64,000 bases of DNA from Canna indica (GCA_034359265.1 CP136897.1:24174001-24238000); one strand, 5' to 3'; positions 34,503-45,143 are shown, counted from the first letter of the stretch. Made by a program: numbers and translations. The notes: generated by a model from the letters alone, not told the origin.

Positions 34503-35645
34503 ATCATCTCTTTCGACTCTGCCCTTAGTAAATTTATTATGATTCCTTCGATACTGATGATTAACCGGTAGGAATCGACGATGACAATCAAAGAATGAGA
34601 TTTTTCGTCTGTTCTGAAGACTGATTGATTTAGAGTGTTCCATACAATACGGACAAGAGAGTCGGCCGTGAGTGCTCCAACCCGACAACATGCCGTACAC
34701 CGGGAAATCATTAATTGTCCACAAGACCGCGGCCTTTAAATTGAAGTTTTGCTTCCGATGACAATCATAAGTGACAGCTCCCTCAGTCCACAATGTTTTC
34801 AATTCATCTATCAAGGGTCTGAGAAATATATCAATTTCTTTTCGCGGACCCTTAGGACCCGGAATAATCATCGAAAGATAAATAAATTCATCTTTCATGC
34901 ACATTGACGGTGGCAAATTATAAACTGTCAGCAGCACTGGCCAAACTGAATAAGGAGTTGCAGAATGTTCAAACAGATTAAAACCATCTGTGCACAATCC
35001 CAATCTAATATTTCTAGTATCCCTAGCAAATGAAGGATAACATGTATCCAAATGTTTCCATGCTTAACAATTCTCATACAAAGGTTCATCGGCAGCTTTC
35101 AACATCTCGTAAAATTCTGCAGCTTCTTTATTCGGTAATTCAATCTCTACCGCAGTTTATACTTCTGTGATATCAACCGTTGTAGTATCTGGTGGGACTG
35201 ATGTCTGAAGAACTGGCCGATCAACATTATCATTCAGGTGGAATTGACCCCCAAGACTATCAAGTATCATAGTTCTATAGGGATTACATTGACTGGATGA
35301 AGAAGCACCAGTAGAGGAAGATTCACCATATGTCTGAACGACAGGATTGCTCGACGTCCCGACTTCGCGTGACTCCCCGTGACAGGTCCATAGAAAATAT
35401 CTTGGTGCAAATCCTTTGGTATATAGATGCAGAGTGACAGTCTCCCGATCCAAAAATCATCCATTTGAACAAATGCGGCACGGACATCGGATTTGATCAC
35501 CCATGCTAACGAAATTCCGATTCGAATAGGCGAAATTTAGGAAGTACGTTACGCCTAATCGAAACTCATTCGTTAAAGCTCCACGATCAAGACGTCGGTA
35601 CATCCAACTTCGATCAGCCGACATGATTCTGTCAATCAATGACAA
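34503..35645 (-). pseudogene. CACTA-2 TNP2 transposase, N-terminal half
   Basis: From an ATG at about 35624 (SADRSWMYRRLDRGALTNEF, then IRCPCRICSNG) this is the transposase-associated zinc-finger domain. 35500-35157 continues in shifting frames. 35051-34503 is the Transposase_21 catalytic region: LGLCTDGFNLFEHSATPYSV, then CMKDEFIYLSMIIPGPKGP, then AVTYDCHRKQNFNLKAAVLW and CPYCMEHSKSISL. At about 34500 the sequence jumps to the acidic-tail region, so the C-terminal half is deleted. Stops near 35157 and 35065 and the frame change at about 35457 add to the damage. Confidence 0.85.
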
Positions 35646-35698
35646 TTTCTTTGGTTAATGTCTTTAGGTGAGATTGTCCTATTCCATTCGGGATTTAT

Positions 35699-35889
35699 GT
35701 TATTCGTACTGCACTTACGTTTTTATTTTAACTGTTAACTAATTATTCTAAATTTCGGCAGCATCTCCCTACAGTTCTCCGAATACGCATATCATCTGGG
35801 CGCGTATCGGAGAACAAGAGAGATGTTGCCGAAATTTAGAATAATTAGTTAACAGTTAAAATAAAAACGTAAGTGCAGTACAAATAACT
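35699..35889 (-). repeat. Long foldback upstream of TNP2 in CACTA-2 (candidate small-RNA hairpin)
   Basis: Arms 35706-35760 and 35827-35881 are perfectly complementary over 55 bp by my reading (GTACTGCACTTACG... against ...CGTAAGTGCAGTAC). Pairing extends outward a few bases. It also extends inward through CATCTC.../TTCTCCG...TACGC with a few bulges, leaving a small loop. The structure sits about 75 nt upstream of the TNP2 ATG, so it should lie in the transposase transcript leader or an intron. A diverged version occupies the same place in CACTA-3 (39973-40165). CACTA-1 has lost the region. Confidence 0.85.
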
Positions 35890-36267
35890 ATATTCCCAAA
35901 TTGTCCAATCAGGGACAATTCAAGAATTGTACGTCGTATAAAAGATCATCTACTTCTTTTACACGAATATACAATCCCCGAACGGATCTAAGGTTTTGCT
36001 AAATCATATCCGACTCGTCGATGCGTACGTGAAACATATGAACTCATCGGATGCATGATTATTTTCTAAATGTTTCGAGACAGTTCGAGTCCATATTGGA
36101 CGATTCCGGCGCGCGTCCGAAGTGGACGATTCCGGCGCGCGTCCGAAGTGGACAATTCTGAAATTAATCTAAACTCTAATAATTAATCTAACAAATTAAA
36201 CAATTAATCTAAATAATTAATTAACAATTATAAAACAATAAAAAAACATTTATTATACTACAAATTC

Positions 36268-36300
36268 CCGGCGCCGGAGTCAGGTGGACTCCGGCGCCGG
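36268..36300. repeat. 14-bp perfect inverted repeat in CACTA-2 leader
   Basis: Same CCGGCGCCGGAGTC / GACTCCGGCGCCGG pair as at 6892-6924 in CACTA-1, with the same AGGTG spacer. Confidence 0.8.
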
Positions 36301-37122
36301 CGTATAGTGGCCGGACACACTGTCCGGCCACTGTAAAAGGTTCGGCGGCGGCCATCGGCCGATCGTCGCCGGCCGAAACCCTTAAAAAAGGGTTTCGGTC
36401 GGATTTCCCGCCGGCCGCAACGGGAAGAGACGGCCGGCCGGCGAGGCATACCTAAAAAAGTCGGCAGCAACGGGAGGAGGAAGAAGCGTCGTCGGCGTCG
36501 TCGGCGACGGCGAGAGGCGGGAGCAGGAGGCGGCAGCGGCAGCAGCGGGAGGAAGAAGGGTTGGGCGCGACTGCGTGCCCTATATAAACTTATCAGCAAC
36601 GGCTCACTCGCCCGTTAGAAAGTCGTTGCTAATAAGTTATCATCAGCAACGGCTCACTTGTCCGTTAGAAAGTCGTTGCTGATAATTAAAATATTAGCAA
36701 CGGCTCGCCTTTCCGTCATAAAGCCGTTGCGAATAATTAAAATAATCCGCAACGGCTCGCGTGTCCGTTAGAACGCCGTTGCAGATAAAATATCTGCAAC
36801 GACTCGGGCGGTCGTAAGAATGCCGTTGCAAATAGCAACGGCTTGAGCGGTCGTTGCTGATAGCTGTTGCTGAAGACCAAGTTTCTAGTAGTGATCGTTA
36901 TGAGGATTTACAATTTATCTAGACACCCTACCTAAACTCTAACTTTTCGAAGAATCCAAGCGTTGACGAGCGTCCTTGCCGATTTCTCCAATTTTTCCGA
37001 TCGGGGACGTCGTGCGCTAACCGATATGGAACCTGAAAATAACTCTCCATGAAATCATTAGTTCTATGTTTGTTATCATCAAAACCGAGATTAAGACCAA
37101 GGTAGAAAATCTTAGACCAACA

Positions 37123-37690
37123 ATTAATGATATTCTCCTTGCAAAAAAGTACGACTATTGTTGTATTTATACAGCTCAAGTGGGCGCTTTTAATTTTTAT
37201 GTTTATTAGCGATATATAGTATATCTTGTAATATATTAAACCAAGTTATTTATCAATTAAGATATTGGAGAAAAGCAAATACATTGTGATTTAATATCAC
37301 CCCGCAATATGAAAAGAGGTAAACTAAGATATGATTTACACCATAATTCATTTTATTCATATTTAATCTTGTGTTATATAATCATGGGCTATTCTTAAAC
37401 TTCCAAATTAGAAATCTAAAAAATAATTATTTTAAATATATTTTGTGAATAAATTAATATATTCTTTGGAGAAAAATAGGTTTTGCGTGCAGATCATGCC
37501 ACGGAATATTACGTACGTGGTCACGTTGCCACCTCCACCGTCTAGCCCTATGGCAGAGCCGCCGTCTTCAACCCAGCAACCTAGCAGCAACGGCATGGAT
37601 CAGCAGTAGCTCCTAGACGACGACGAGTTGGAGACTCTTCTACGGGATCCTAGCATCGAAGAATATCAACTGATGTCTTGAGATAAATAG
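37123..37690 (+). pseudogene. MYB paralogue C: intron remainder and C-terminal exon
   Basis: 37123-37530 continues the MYB intron after the LTR-like insertion and is collinear with 29382-29790. From about 37540 it encodes the MYB tail: SPMAEPPSSTQQPSS, then MDQQ followed by an in-frame TAG at about 37606, then LLDDDELETLLRDPSIEEY. The premature stop and the truncated first exon (30357-30480) make this copy a pseudogene. Confidence 0.75.
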
Positions 37691-37800
37691 TTTTTCTCAT
37701 CAAACTCAGTACACTAGTTATACAACAATTAATGGTAATTAAATGTCCATCATGCATGGTTCAAGCATAAGGCGGTGCACCTACTTATGATCGAAAGTTC

Positions 37801-38160
37801 CTAATTATGTTTCCCTCCACAATTAGAATTGTCTATTTCAACATACATGTATTCGCCTCCCCTAATAGCATTTGCTGCACTTTTTCTTTCCTCCTTGGCC
37901 TCCCTTTCTCTTTCTTTCAAGCTCTCGTATGCATGATCATCTAGACGCAACTCGTGTCTACAAATTGGACAAGAGTTGTGCTCATCTTGGCAATCGGTTA
38001 AAATGATCAAAAGGCTAAAGAACTCAACTTGATGACCAAACAGGAAATATGTTGTAGTATTTAATTTGTTTCACAAATGAACAAAATTGGAATCTGAGAA
38101 CCAAAAAGTGCAACTTACCAGCCATGGTTTCAGACAAGGTGGTCTCGAGAAGACTAGCTT
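37801..38160 (-). pseudogene. RING E3 ubiquitin ligase fragment (AIP2-like C terminus)
   Basis: Minus strand. About 38160-38115 ends in RPPCLKPWL followed by a GTAAGT donor. After a 128-bp intron, 37986-37801 reads DEHNSCPICRHEL...KEREREAKEERKSAANAIRGGEYMYV with a TAG stop. This is the second half of a RING-H2 finger plus the conserved tail of AIP2-type plant RING ligases. The expected acceptor before GAT-GAG is AA instead of AG (CCAA|GATGAG): the frame is kept only if the exon begins at 37986, so one G-to-A change appears to have destroyed the splice site. Upstream exons are missing. The first exon piece also occurs at 9184-9230. Confidence 0.75.
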
Positions 38161-38696
38161 GTCTTTTTTTAATTTTTTAATATATTTTTTAAAATATATA
38201 TATATATATTTGGACTTCATCAGGTCATGTATCCGACTATTGAGTTTCAAATATTGGAATCTGAGACCCGACCTGACTATGATCGGGTTTGATTAAATTA
38301 AACTCGCCCTGACCCAATTACCCAAATCGGCCCGGCCCAATTGGTTCAGATCGGGTCGGATTCTCGGGTTCATTGGGTTGACCTGACCCTATGGACACCC
38401 TTAATAATAATTGTTATATATGGCATAATAATGTTATTATAACCTAACATATATACTTATCATATACTTACTAGGTTATCAATTTTTTATGTGACTTAGT
38501 GATTTATTCTTCATATTATATTACACAATGTATTTAGGATGCTGTATAAATACGAATACAGTGCACATATTCATGTTTGCACATAGCATGGATACGAATA
38601 TGCACGAATGGTTAAATTCAACTTGAATTAATTCAAGTAATTTTAGCTCTTTGTTTTAGACACAATAAATATTGCTGAAAGAGCTAGAGAGAGAGA
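38117..38696. repeat. Duplicated segment shared with 9184-9757
   Basis: Collinear with 9184-9757, from ACCAGCCATGGTTTCAGACA through ATCGGGTTTGATTAAATTAA to the GAGAGAGA run just before the CACTA-3 terminus. Noncoding apart from the RING exon end at its left edge. Confidence 0.8.
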
Positions 38697-39972
38697 TACT
38701 ACTAGAAATATGTTAATTAGCAACGGCCATCAGCAATGACCGCCCAAGCCGTTGCAATGACTAACGACTTTCTTATGGTCGCTCGGCCCGTTGCAGATGT
38801 GATATATCTGCAACGGTTTCCTTACGGCCGCTAGGGCCGTTGCTAACAAGTAGATGACGCGAACGCTGCGCGCAAATAAAATAACTTATCAACGCACAAC
38901 AGCATTACAAAGGCCGCGTCGACCGTTGCTAATGGTATTATCACATTAGCGACATCGTACTTACGACTTCTGCACATGTTGTTCTTTAGTCGATGGCACG
39001 CTCGCGGCGCGAAAATAAAATACTTATCTACAACGGCTTTGCAAAGGCCGCGAAGCCGTTGTTGATGATATTACTTATTAGCAACGGCTTTGCAACGGTT
39101 AAGTGAGCCGTTGCTGATGAGTTTATATGACTTGCAATCGTGCCCGATGCCCCCTTTCTTCCATGCTGCTATTGTTTCTTCGACGCTACCGACGCCATCG
39201 ACGCCAATCATCCACTACTGTTGAGCTTGCTCGCCGACGCCGCCGATGCGCCCTCCGCCTCCAAGTATTCTCAAAGCTCCCCGGCCCCTTTTCTTCTCCT
39301 TACTAGGGCCAACCGAAACCCTAAATCTTAGGGTTTCGGTCGGTCGTCGGCCGCCAAACCTATGTCCAGTGTCCGACATTGGACAGTAGACGCTGGCGCC
39401 GCAGTCCACTGGACTCCGGTGCCGGAATATTAATGATTTAGGGTTAAATGTTTCGATTAATGTTTAATTAGATTAATTTTTTGATTTAGGGTTAATTAGA
39501 TTAATGTTTAATTAATCTAGGTAAAATGTTTAATTAAAGCTAAATTAAATGTTAATTAATCATGGTTAATCTGTTAATGTTTAATTGATCTATTTTTTTA
39601 ATGTTTTTTTTAATGTTAATTAGATTTAGATTTAGTTTTAGGTTATATCTATTAATTAATTATTAATTTTAGTTTAGATTAATTATATTAATTAGATTAA
39701 TTAGAATCGTCCACTTTAGACTCGCGCTGGAATTGTCCACTTGGGACTCGTGCCAGATTCGTCCACTGTGGACTCGAATAGGCATCCAAAAATTTAGAAA
39801 ATAATCATCCATCCGACGAGTTGATACATTACACGTACGCATCAACGAGTCAAATATGATTTAGCAAAACCTTAGATCCGTTCGGGGATTATATGTTCGT
39901 GTAAAAGAAGTAGATGATCTTTTATACGATGTACAACATTTGAATTATCCCTAATTGGACAATTTAGGAACA

Positions 39973-40165
39973 TATTATTTGTATTGCACTTAGTTTTTTT
40001 TTAAACCGTTAACTCATTCTTAAATTTTGACTATTGTATCTCTCTTGTTCTCCGATACGTGCCTAGATGATATGCGTATTCAGAGAACTGTAAGGAGATG
40101 CTGTCGAAATTTAGAATGAAGTTTAACGATTAAAAGAAATACTTAATGCAATATGAATAATATGA
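39973..40165 (+). repeat. Diverged foldback upstream of TNP2 in CACTA-3
   Basis: Left arm (GTATTGCACTTAG..., TCTCTTGTTCTCCGATACG) and right arm (GCGTATTCAGAGAACTG, ...CTTAATGCAATATGAAT) remain complementary with many mismatches. It is the equivalent of 35699-35889 in CACTA-2 and ends about 70 nt before the TNP2 ATG. Confidence 0.75.
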
Positions 40166-40235
40166 ATCCCGAATGGAATATGACCATCTCACCTAAAGAC
40201 ACTAACTGAAGATATTGTCATTGATTGACAAAATC

Positions 40236-42460
40236 ATGTCGGGCGATCGAAGTTGGAGGTACCGACGTCTTGATCGTGGAGCTTTAACGAATGAGTTTCG
40301 ATTAAGCATAACTTACTTCTTAAATTTCGCCTATTCGAATAGGAAATTTATTAGCGCTGGTGATAAAATCCGATGTCAGTGCCGCATTTGCTTGAATGCA
40401 TGATTTTTGGATCGGGAAACTATCACTCTGCATCTGTATAGCAAAGGATTTGCACCAAGATATTTTATATAGACTTGTCACGGGGAGTCACGTGAAGTCG
40501 GGACATCGAGCAATCCTGTCGTTCAAACACAAAGTGTATCTTCTTATGCTGGTGTTTCTTCATCCAGTCCATCTAATTCATATAAAACTATGATACTTGA
40601 TAGTCTTGAGGCTCAATTCCAGCTGAATGATAATGTCGATCGGTCAGTTACTGAGACTTCAGTGCCACCAGATACTACGAGTGTTGATGTCACATAATTG
40701 CCACTAGAAGTACAACCTGCGATAAAGATTGAATTGCTGAATAAAGAAATCACAGAATTTTACGAGATGATGAAAGCTACCGATGAACCTTTGTATGAGA
40801 ATTGTCCTAAATACACTAGGTTTTCGACAATGACGCAACTCCTGAACATCAAGGCTGATTGTAATATCAGCGGGGTTGCGTTTGATCGGGCTGTGGGATT
40901 GATTAATGGAATGCTGCCTACTGATAACAAATTTGAGCCAACTTTTTATAAGACTAAAAAGTTGATGAGAAAATTAGGGCTTGGGTACGAAAAAATGTAG
41001 GCGTGCCAAAAAAACTGCATTTTATATTATAAAAAAATGCGTAGTTGGATAAATGCCCTGTATGTGAACATCCTCATTACAAGGAGAAGAAATCGGTCCG
41101 ACAAATGAAATATCCCGTTTAAGGTGCTTCGGTATTTTTCCACTGACATCGAGTCTTCAAAGATTATTCATGTCGAAAAAGATGGCCCCCTACAAGAGTT
41201 GACATGTAAGAAGCTAGTCGTGATGATACAGTAAAGACTCATCCATCCGAAAGTGAAGCATGGAAACATTTGGATACATATTATCCTTCATTTGCTTTGG
41301 ATACTAGAAATGTCAGATTGGGATTGTGCACTGATGGTTTTAATCTGTTTGGTCATTCTATAATTCCTTATTCAATTTGGTCATTGCTGCTAACAGTTTA
41401 TAATTTGTCGTCGTCAATGTGTATGAAAAATGAATTTATTTATCTTTCGATGATTATTCCGGGTCCTAAGGGTCCGACATGATCTGAAAATACTTTGTAA
41501 GAGGTCGGAGTTGGAGTTACAAGAGGTCAACGGACGATATCTGAAGCTGAAGGCCCCCATATGTGTTAAATAAACAACATATGAAAGATGTTTGTCAATA
41601 GATCAAAAAACTCAAATTACCCGATGGATATGCCTCAAACTTATCTCGATGTGTGAACGTCGATGATTGCAAAATATCAGGGATGAAAAGCCATGATTGT
41701 CATGTATTCATGCAGAGATTGCTTCCGATCGCATTCCGAGATCTTCTACTTGATAATATTTAGGGTCTGTTGACTGAATTAAGTATGTTTTTTAGAAATA
41801 TTTGTGCAAATGTCCTTCGAGTCAAAGATATGTCAGCACTTGAAAGAAATATTGTTGAAATTATATGCAAGCTGGAGCAGTTTTTCCCTCCTGCCTTTTT
41901 TGACTCGATTGAGCATCTACCGATACACTTGGCATACGAGGCATGAGTTGGTGGCCTCGTTCAGTACCGGTGGATGTACTTATTTGAAAGATACATGAAT
42001 CGTGATTTTTCTACTTGGATTCGGACTTACAGCAAAGATCACAGAGCTGAAATAGATGGAAAAAAAAATTGAGTTTGTTAGTGGACCGTCGCGACTAGTG
42101 TCGTGTTATAGCGGATATTTTGTTAATGGGTATAAATTTTACATAGTTGAATATGCATTTACAAAGAAGACGATGAATGTCGGGGTCTACGTAAAAGAGA
42201 CAACGTATGTTGAATGTGATAAGGATTTTTATGGACTGTTGGAAGAAGTGATAGAATTGTACTACTTCGGCTTGAAATCAGTTATTCTATTTAAATGTCA
42301 TTGGTTCGATCCAACAAATAGGGGCATGAAAGTTTACCCAAAATATAAACTTGTTGAGATTAATTACAAATCGAAATTGACAGCAAATGAGCCTTTTATA
42401 TTGGCATCACAAGCCGAACAAGTATATTACGCGAAGTATATTACGCAGGCGGCCACGCGG
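40236..42460 (+). pseudogene. CACTA-3 TNP2 transposase, internally deleted
   Basis: Plus strand. An ATG at 40236 opens the transposase-associated domain (SGDRSWRYRRLDRGALTNEF, IRCQCRICLNA). Later blocks: 40698-41000 (EITEFYEMMKATDEPLYENC), 41270-41482 (LGLCTDGFNLFGHSIIPYSI, ending IPGPKGP), then an abrupt join to the block equivalent to DLKILCKRPELELQEVNGRY. A C-terminal part follows (IFRNICANVLRVKD-type at about 41800; HWFDPTNRGMKVYPKYK at about 42300). Multiple stops (for example GATAATATTTAG near 41760), frameshifts and two sizeable deletions show it is dead. Confidence 0.85.
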
Positions 42461-42601
42461 GCCGAACATGATTCAGCCTCCGCCAGCCGCATAACAACGC
42501 CGACTTATTTCATGATTAGCGAGCGGTAATGTATTATGAATTATGACTTATATATAATTCATTATATCATAATATAATATTATACTTTATTTTTGTTATG
42601 C

Positions 42602-43835
42602 AGGTTCGAGCAGAAGGATGTCCCTAGGACTACAACGGGGACAATCCAACGATATATGCATGGGGTCTGGCCCACTTGGTCTCATGTGCCTCGTGAGCAC
42701 GTGGACATGCTTTGGCGCGAGTTTGAGGTACATATTTAAAATTTCTATATACATGATGATTATTATTGGTACTGATATTATTATTTTGCATGCTCGCTAT
42801 ACTTGGTCAGAGGAGCAAAGATCATTCATTTACAATGTGTGGGAGGCCATTTCCCGGCAGAGGCACAACTGCCAGCTGGGGTAGGCCCGGGCACAGGCGA
42901 TGGCCCGAGGTGGGGCTACAACCATAGCAGAGACTCAGGGATACGACCCTGATTGGATTACTCCAGATATTTAGGATCAGCTCGTGTCGATATGGCCGAC
43001 CGAGCGATGGCAGGAGGTATCACGGACTGCAGCTAGAAATAGCATGTCGGGGAGAGGAGCGCGTCACACTAGCGGCTTTATTTTATTTGCAGTGCACGCG
43101 AGTCGTATGGTAATTAAGTATTATACCTTATTTTGAATTATATATTTTATTTATTACTATGTGTACTAATTAATATATTTGTTTTGTAAATATAGACGAC
43201 AATATTGCCTGACGGGTCTGTCCAGCGACCCTCCTCGATGGAGGTGTTCGAGCGGACTCACCGTCGAGGACATGGGGTGGGGGAGTACATCGACACCCGC
43301 ACTGCAGTCATCATGGTAAGTATATTTGTTTCAATTATGCATTATTTATTTATAATTTAAGTTTTAGGAAAAATATGAAATAAAAACCAAACTCGTGTAG
43401 GATACCTACACTCAAACGGTGATGCAACGTGGGGGTACCCCCGAGGACTTTGACGCAATAGCGTGGGTCGAGGCTGCAAGTGGCTGGGACCACGATCGCG
43501 TATATGGCTTTGCTGATAGTGGCCATGCGTGAGCCGTGCTCGAGCCACTTGGGGCACCGACCCCTTTGGCAGCCGGTGAGGGGCCCTCCACCTCCAGAAT
43601 TAATGATCAGAATAGGAGGATATCGACACTAGAGGAGACGGTCGCACTGTAGAGTGAGATGATGGCTCATCAGAGTCAGATGATGGTTGACATGCATGTC
43701 ATGCTGAGACTAATGACATGTCAGTCCAGCGGTGTATACTGATCAAATCCATCGTCATCGACTCAATCCACGCCGGTGTACACTCAAGCACTTCAGACTT
43801 CACCATATGATCCCAACCTTCCTCCACCGTCGTAG
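42602..43835 (+). pseudogene. CACTA-3 second gene, decayed
   Basis: Blocks at 42602-42727 (RFEQKDVPRTTTGTIQRYMHG, WPTWSHVPREHVDMLWREFE), about 42790-43110 (YTWSEEQRSFIYNVWEAISR, stop after LG at 42882) and 43400-43835 (RGGTPEDFDAIAWVEAASGW, stop at the expected Arg of DSGHA-x-AVLEP). Same order as in the other two CACTAs. Several in-frame stops are present. Confidence 0.75.
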
Positions 43836-44608
43836 TGAGTTTTTATTGTTTTATAACTTGATTGACTTAATTGGATATTAGCTTGTTATATACTTGTTGC
43901 TTGGATATCTTAGAGATACTTGTTTTGTGACTTGTGACTTGGATATATTGATTTGTATCGTGTTGATACGATAGTTTTGATTTTGTATATTTTTTATACG
44001 ATTATGGATCATTATAATTATAAATATAATTATTTTAATATATATCTAGATGTATCTGTGATGTGTATGTAAATATATGTGTATATAAATGGATATGTTT
44101 ATGGGTGTGCAGGTTATGTATCAGATTATAAATATATCAATAGAAATTTTTAATTTTGATCATCAGCAACGGCCTTACCACGGTGATCCGTGTCAAAGCC
44201 GTTACTAAAAGTGTATCGTAATTCCTGGGCCGCAAACTCAAAGCCGTTGCTGATGAACTACAGCAACGGCTTAGCAACAGTCTTTCAACAAAAGCTCTAC
44301 AACGGCGTTCGAGCCGTTGCTGATGTCAATAACTGCAACAGCCGACTAGCCGTTGCTGATAAGAATATCAGCAACAAGAGGACGACGCTTACTGCACCGT
44401 TGTTGATATCCTAGGATATCAACAACGAATGCAACCTGTTGCGGAACCGTTGTTGATAATGTTATTAGCAATGACCGCTCCGGCCATTACTAATCCATTG
44501 ATAAGTTATCAACAACACGGTCTTCTACCACGGCCCTGTTGTAACGGACGAGGCCGTTGGAAGCCGTTGCTATGGTCTTCAGCAATGGCTTACCAACAAA
44601 TCTGGTTG

Positions 44609-44702
44609 TTGCTACTGTTTATTATTCCAATAGTGAGAGAGAGAATAAGTATTGCTTGCTACTGCTTATTATTCCAATAGTGAGAGAGAGAATAAGTATT
44701 GC
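44609..44702. repeat. 47-bp tandem duplication spanning the CACTA-3 right terminus
   Basis: Unit 1 is 44609-44655 and unit 2 is 44656-44702, differing at one base. Each contains TTATTCCAATAGTG, the element terminus, followed by AGAGAGAGAATAAGTATTGC from the flank. Confidence 0.85.
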
Positions 44703-44706
44703 TGAA

Positions 44707-44730
44707 AAAGTTTTATATATATATATATAT

Positions 44731-44800
<70 letters not shown>
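44707..44800. repeat. Compound TA / GATA / GA microsatellite
   Basis: A run of TA followed by GATA and a long GA tract, immediately beyond CACTA-3. It marks the border between the transposon block and the genic region. Confidence 0.9.
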
Positions 44801-44804
<4 letters not shown>

Positions 44805-45143
44805 CTAGGTAGCTGATCCAAATGTAAAATTAATTTGGCCAAAATGAGTTCTCAAACAATATATTCCACTTATCAAGACGTCGACTAAAAATATCAGGAA
44901 GAAATATCATCTCATTGTTTGACAAATCAAAATTAGTCTTCAAAAGGATCTCAATGTCTAACAAATGAAAATTCTTCTTCTTTCCAAAAAGCTCAACATT
45001 TGAGAGTTATTATTAATTTTGGATGCCTCAACCAGCATGCACGATAAGCTTGAGGCAAATAATGACTTTGTTTTTTCTCGTGGCAGAATCTCCTACCAGT
45101 GAAGACTGCTTGTGATTTAAGCACCTGTGATCAATTTAGTTGC
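44801..45143. other. 3' flank / 3' UTR side of the biotin carboxylase gene
   Basis: AT-rich noncoding sequence. On the minus strand this follows the biotin carboxylase stop codon and should contain its 3' UTR; no firm poly(A) signal was chosen. Confidence 0.5.

Larger units (their letters stand above)
32101..36893 (-). mobile_element. CACTA-2, En/Spm-type transposon with both ends and target duplication
   Basis: 4793 bp. Starts CACTACTAGGAAAATGGGC, ends TTTCTAGTAGTG, and has the 3-bp target duplication ATC at 32098-32100 and 36894-36896. Both subterminal arrays of AGCAACGGC-type repeats are present (about 32120-32440, 36590-36880). Coding is on the minus strand: TNP2 N-terminal part (35645 to about 34503) and the second gene (34283-32725). 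A deletion joins the TNP2 first half to the acidic tail near 34500, removing the DUF4218/DUF4216 half that CACTA-1 keeps. With intact ends it could be mobilised by a complete relative. Confidence 0.93.
30604..37122. mobile_element. LTR-like element (probable solo LTR) in MYB-C intron, split by CACTA-2
   Basis: Begins TGTTGGTTAAATGATCACAC and ends CTTAGACCAACA, giving inverted termini TGTTGGT/ACCAACA with the TG..CA signature. The five bases before (ATTAG, 30599-30603) and after (ATTAA, 37123-37127) match at four of five positions. The flanks join into continuous MYB intron sequence as seen in paralogue B (about 29382). Without CACTA-2 (32101-36893) the element is about 1.7 kb with no gag or pol, which suggests a solo LTR. 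31430-31655 is rich in GGTCGACC and TCGATCGA palindromes. Confidence 0.7.
38697..44635 (+). mobile_element. CACTA-3, plus-strand En/Spm-type transposon, decayed
   Basis: The left end TACTACTAGAAATATGTTAA is a mutated CACTACTAG (compare 9758); the right end CCAATAGTG reads CACTATTGG on the other strand. Both sides have degenerate AGCAACGGC-type subterminal repeats (about 38715-39120, 44160-44600). Gene order matches the other CACTAs, on the plus strand: TNP2 (about 40236-42460) then the second gene (about 42602-43835). It is more diverged from CACTA-1 and CACTA-2 than they are from each other. It has internal deletions, for example near 41485 between catalytic blocks, and several stops. The right terminus is part of a 47-bp tandem duplication (44609-44702). 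Confidence 0.85.

Noticed and set aside
26941..37690. MYB fragments as transposon-captured (Pack-type) sequences
   Set aside because: Relics B and C share flanking intron sequence and lie outside transposon ends, so local duplication explains them better. Only 26941-27117 looks inserted, and it is flanked by direct repeats, not terminal inverted repeats.
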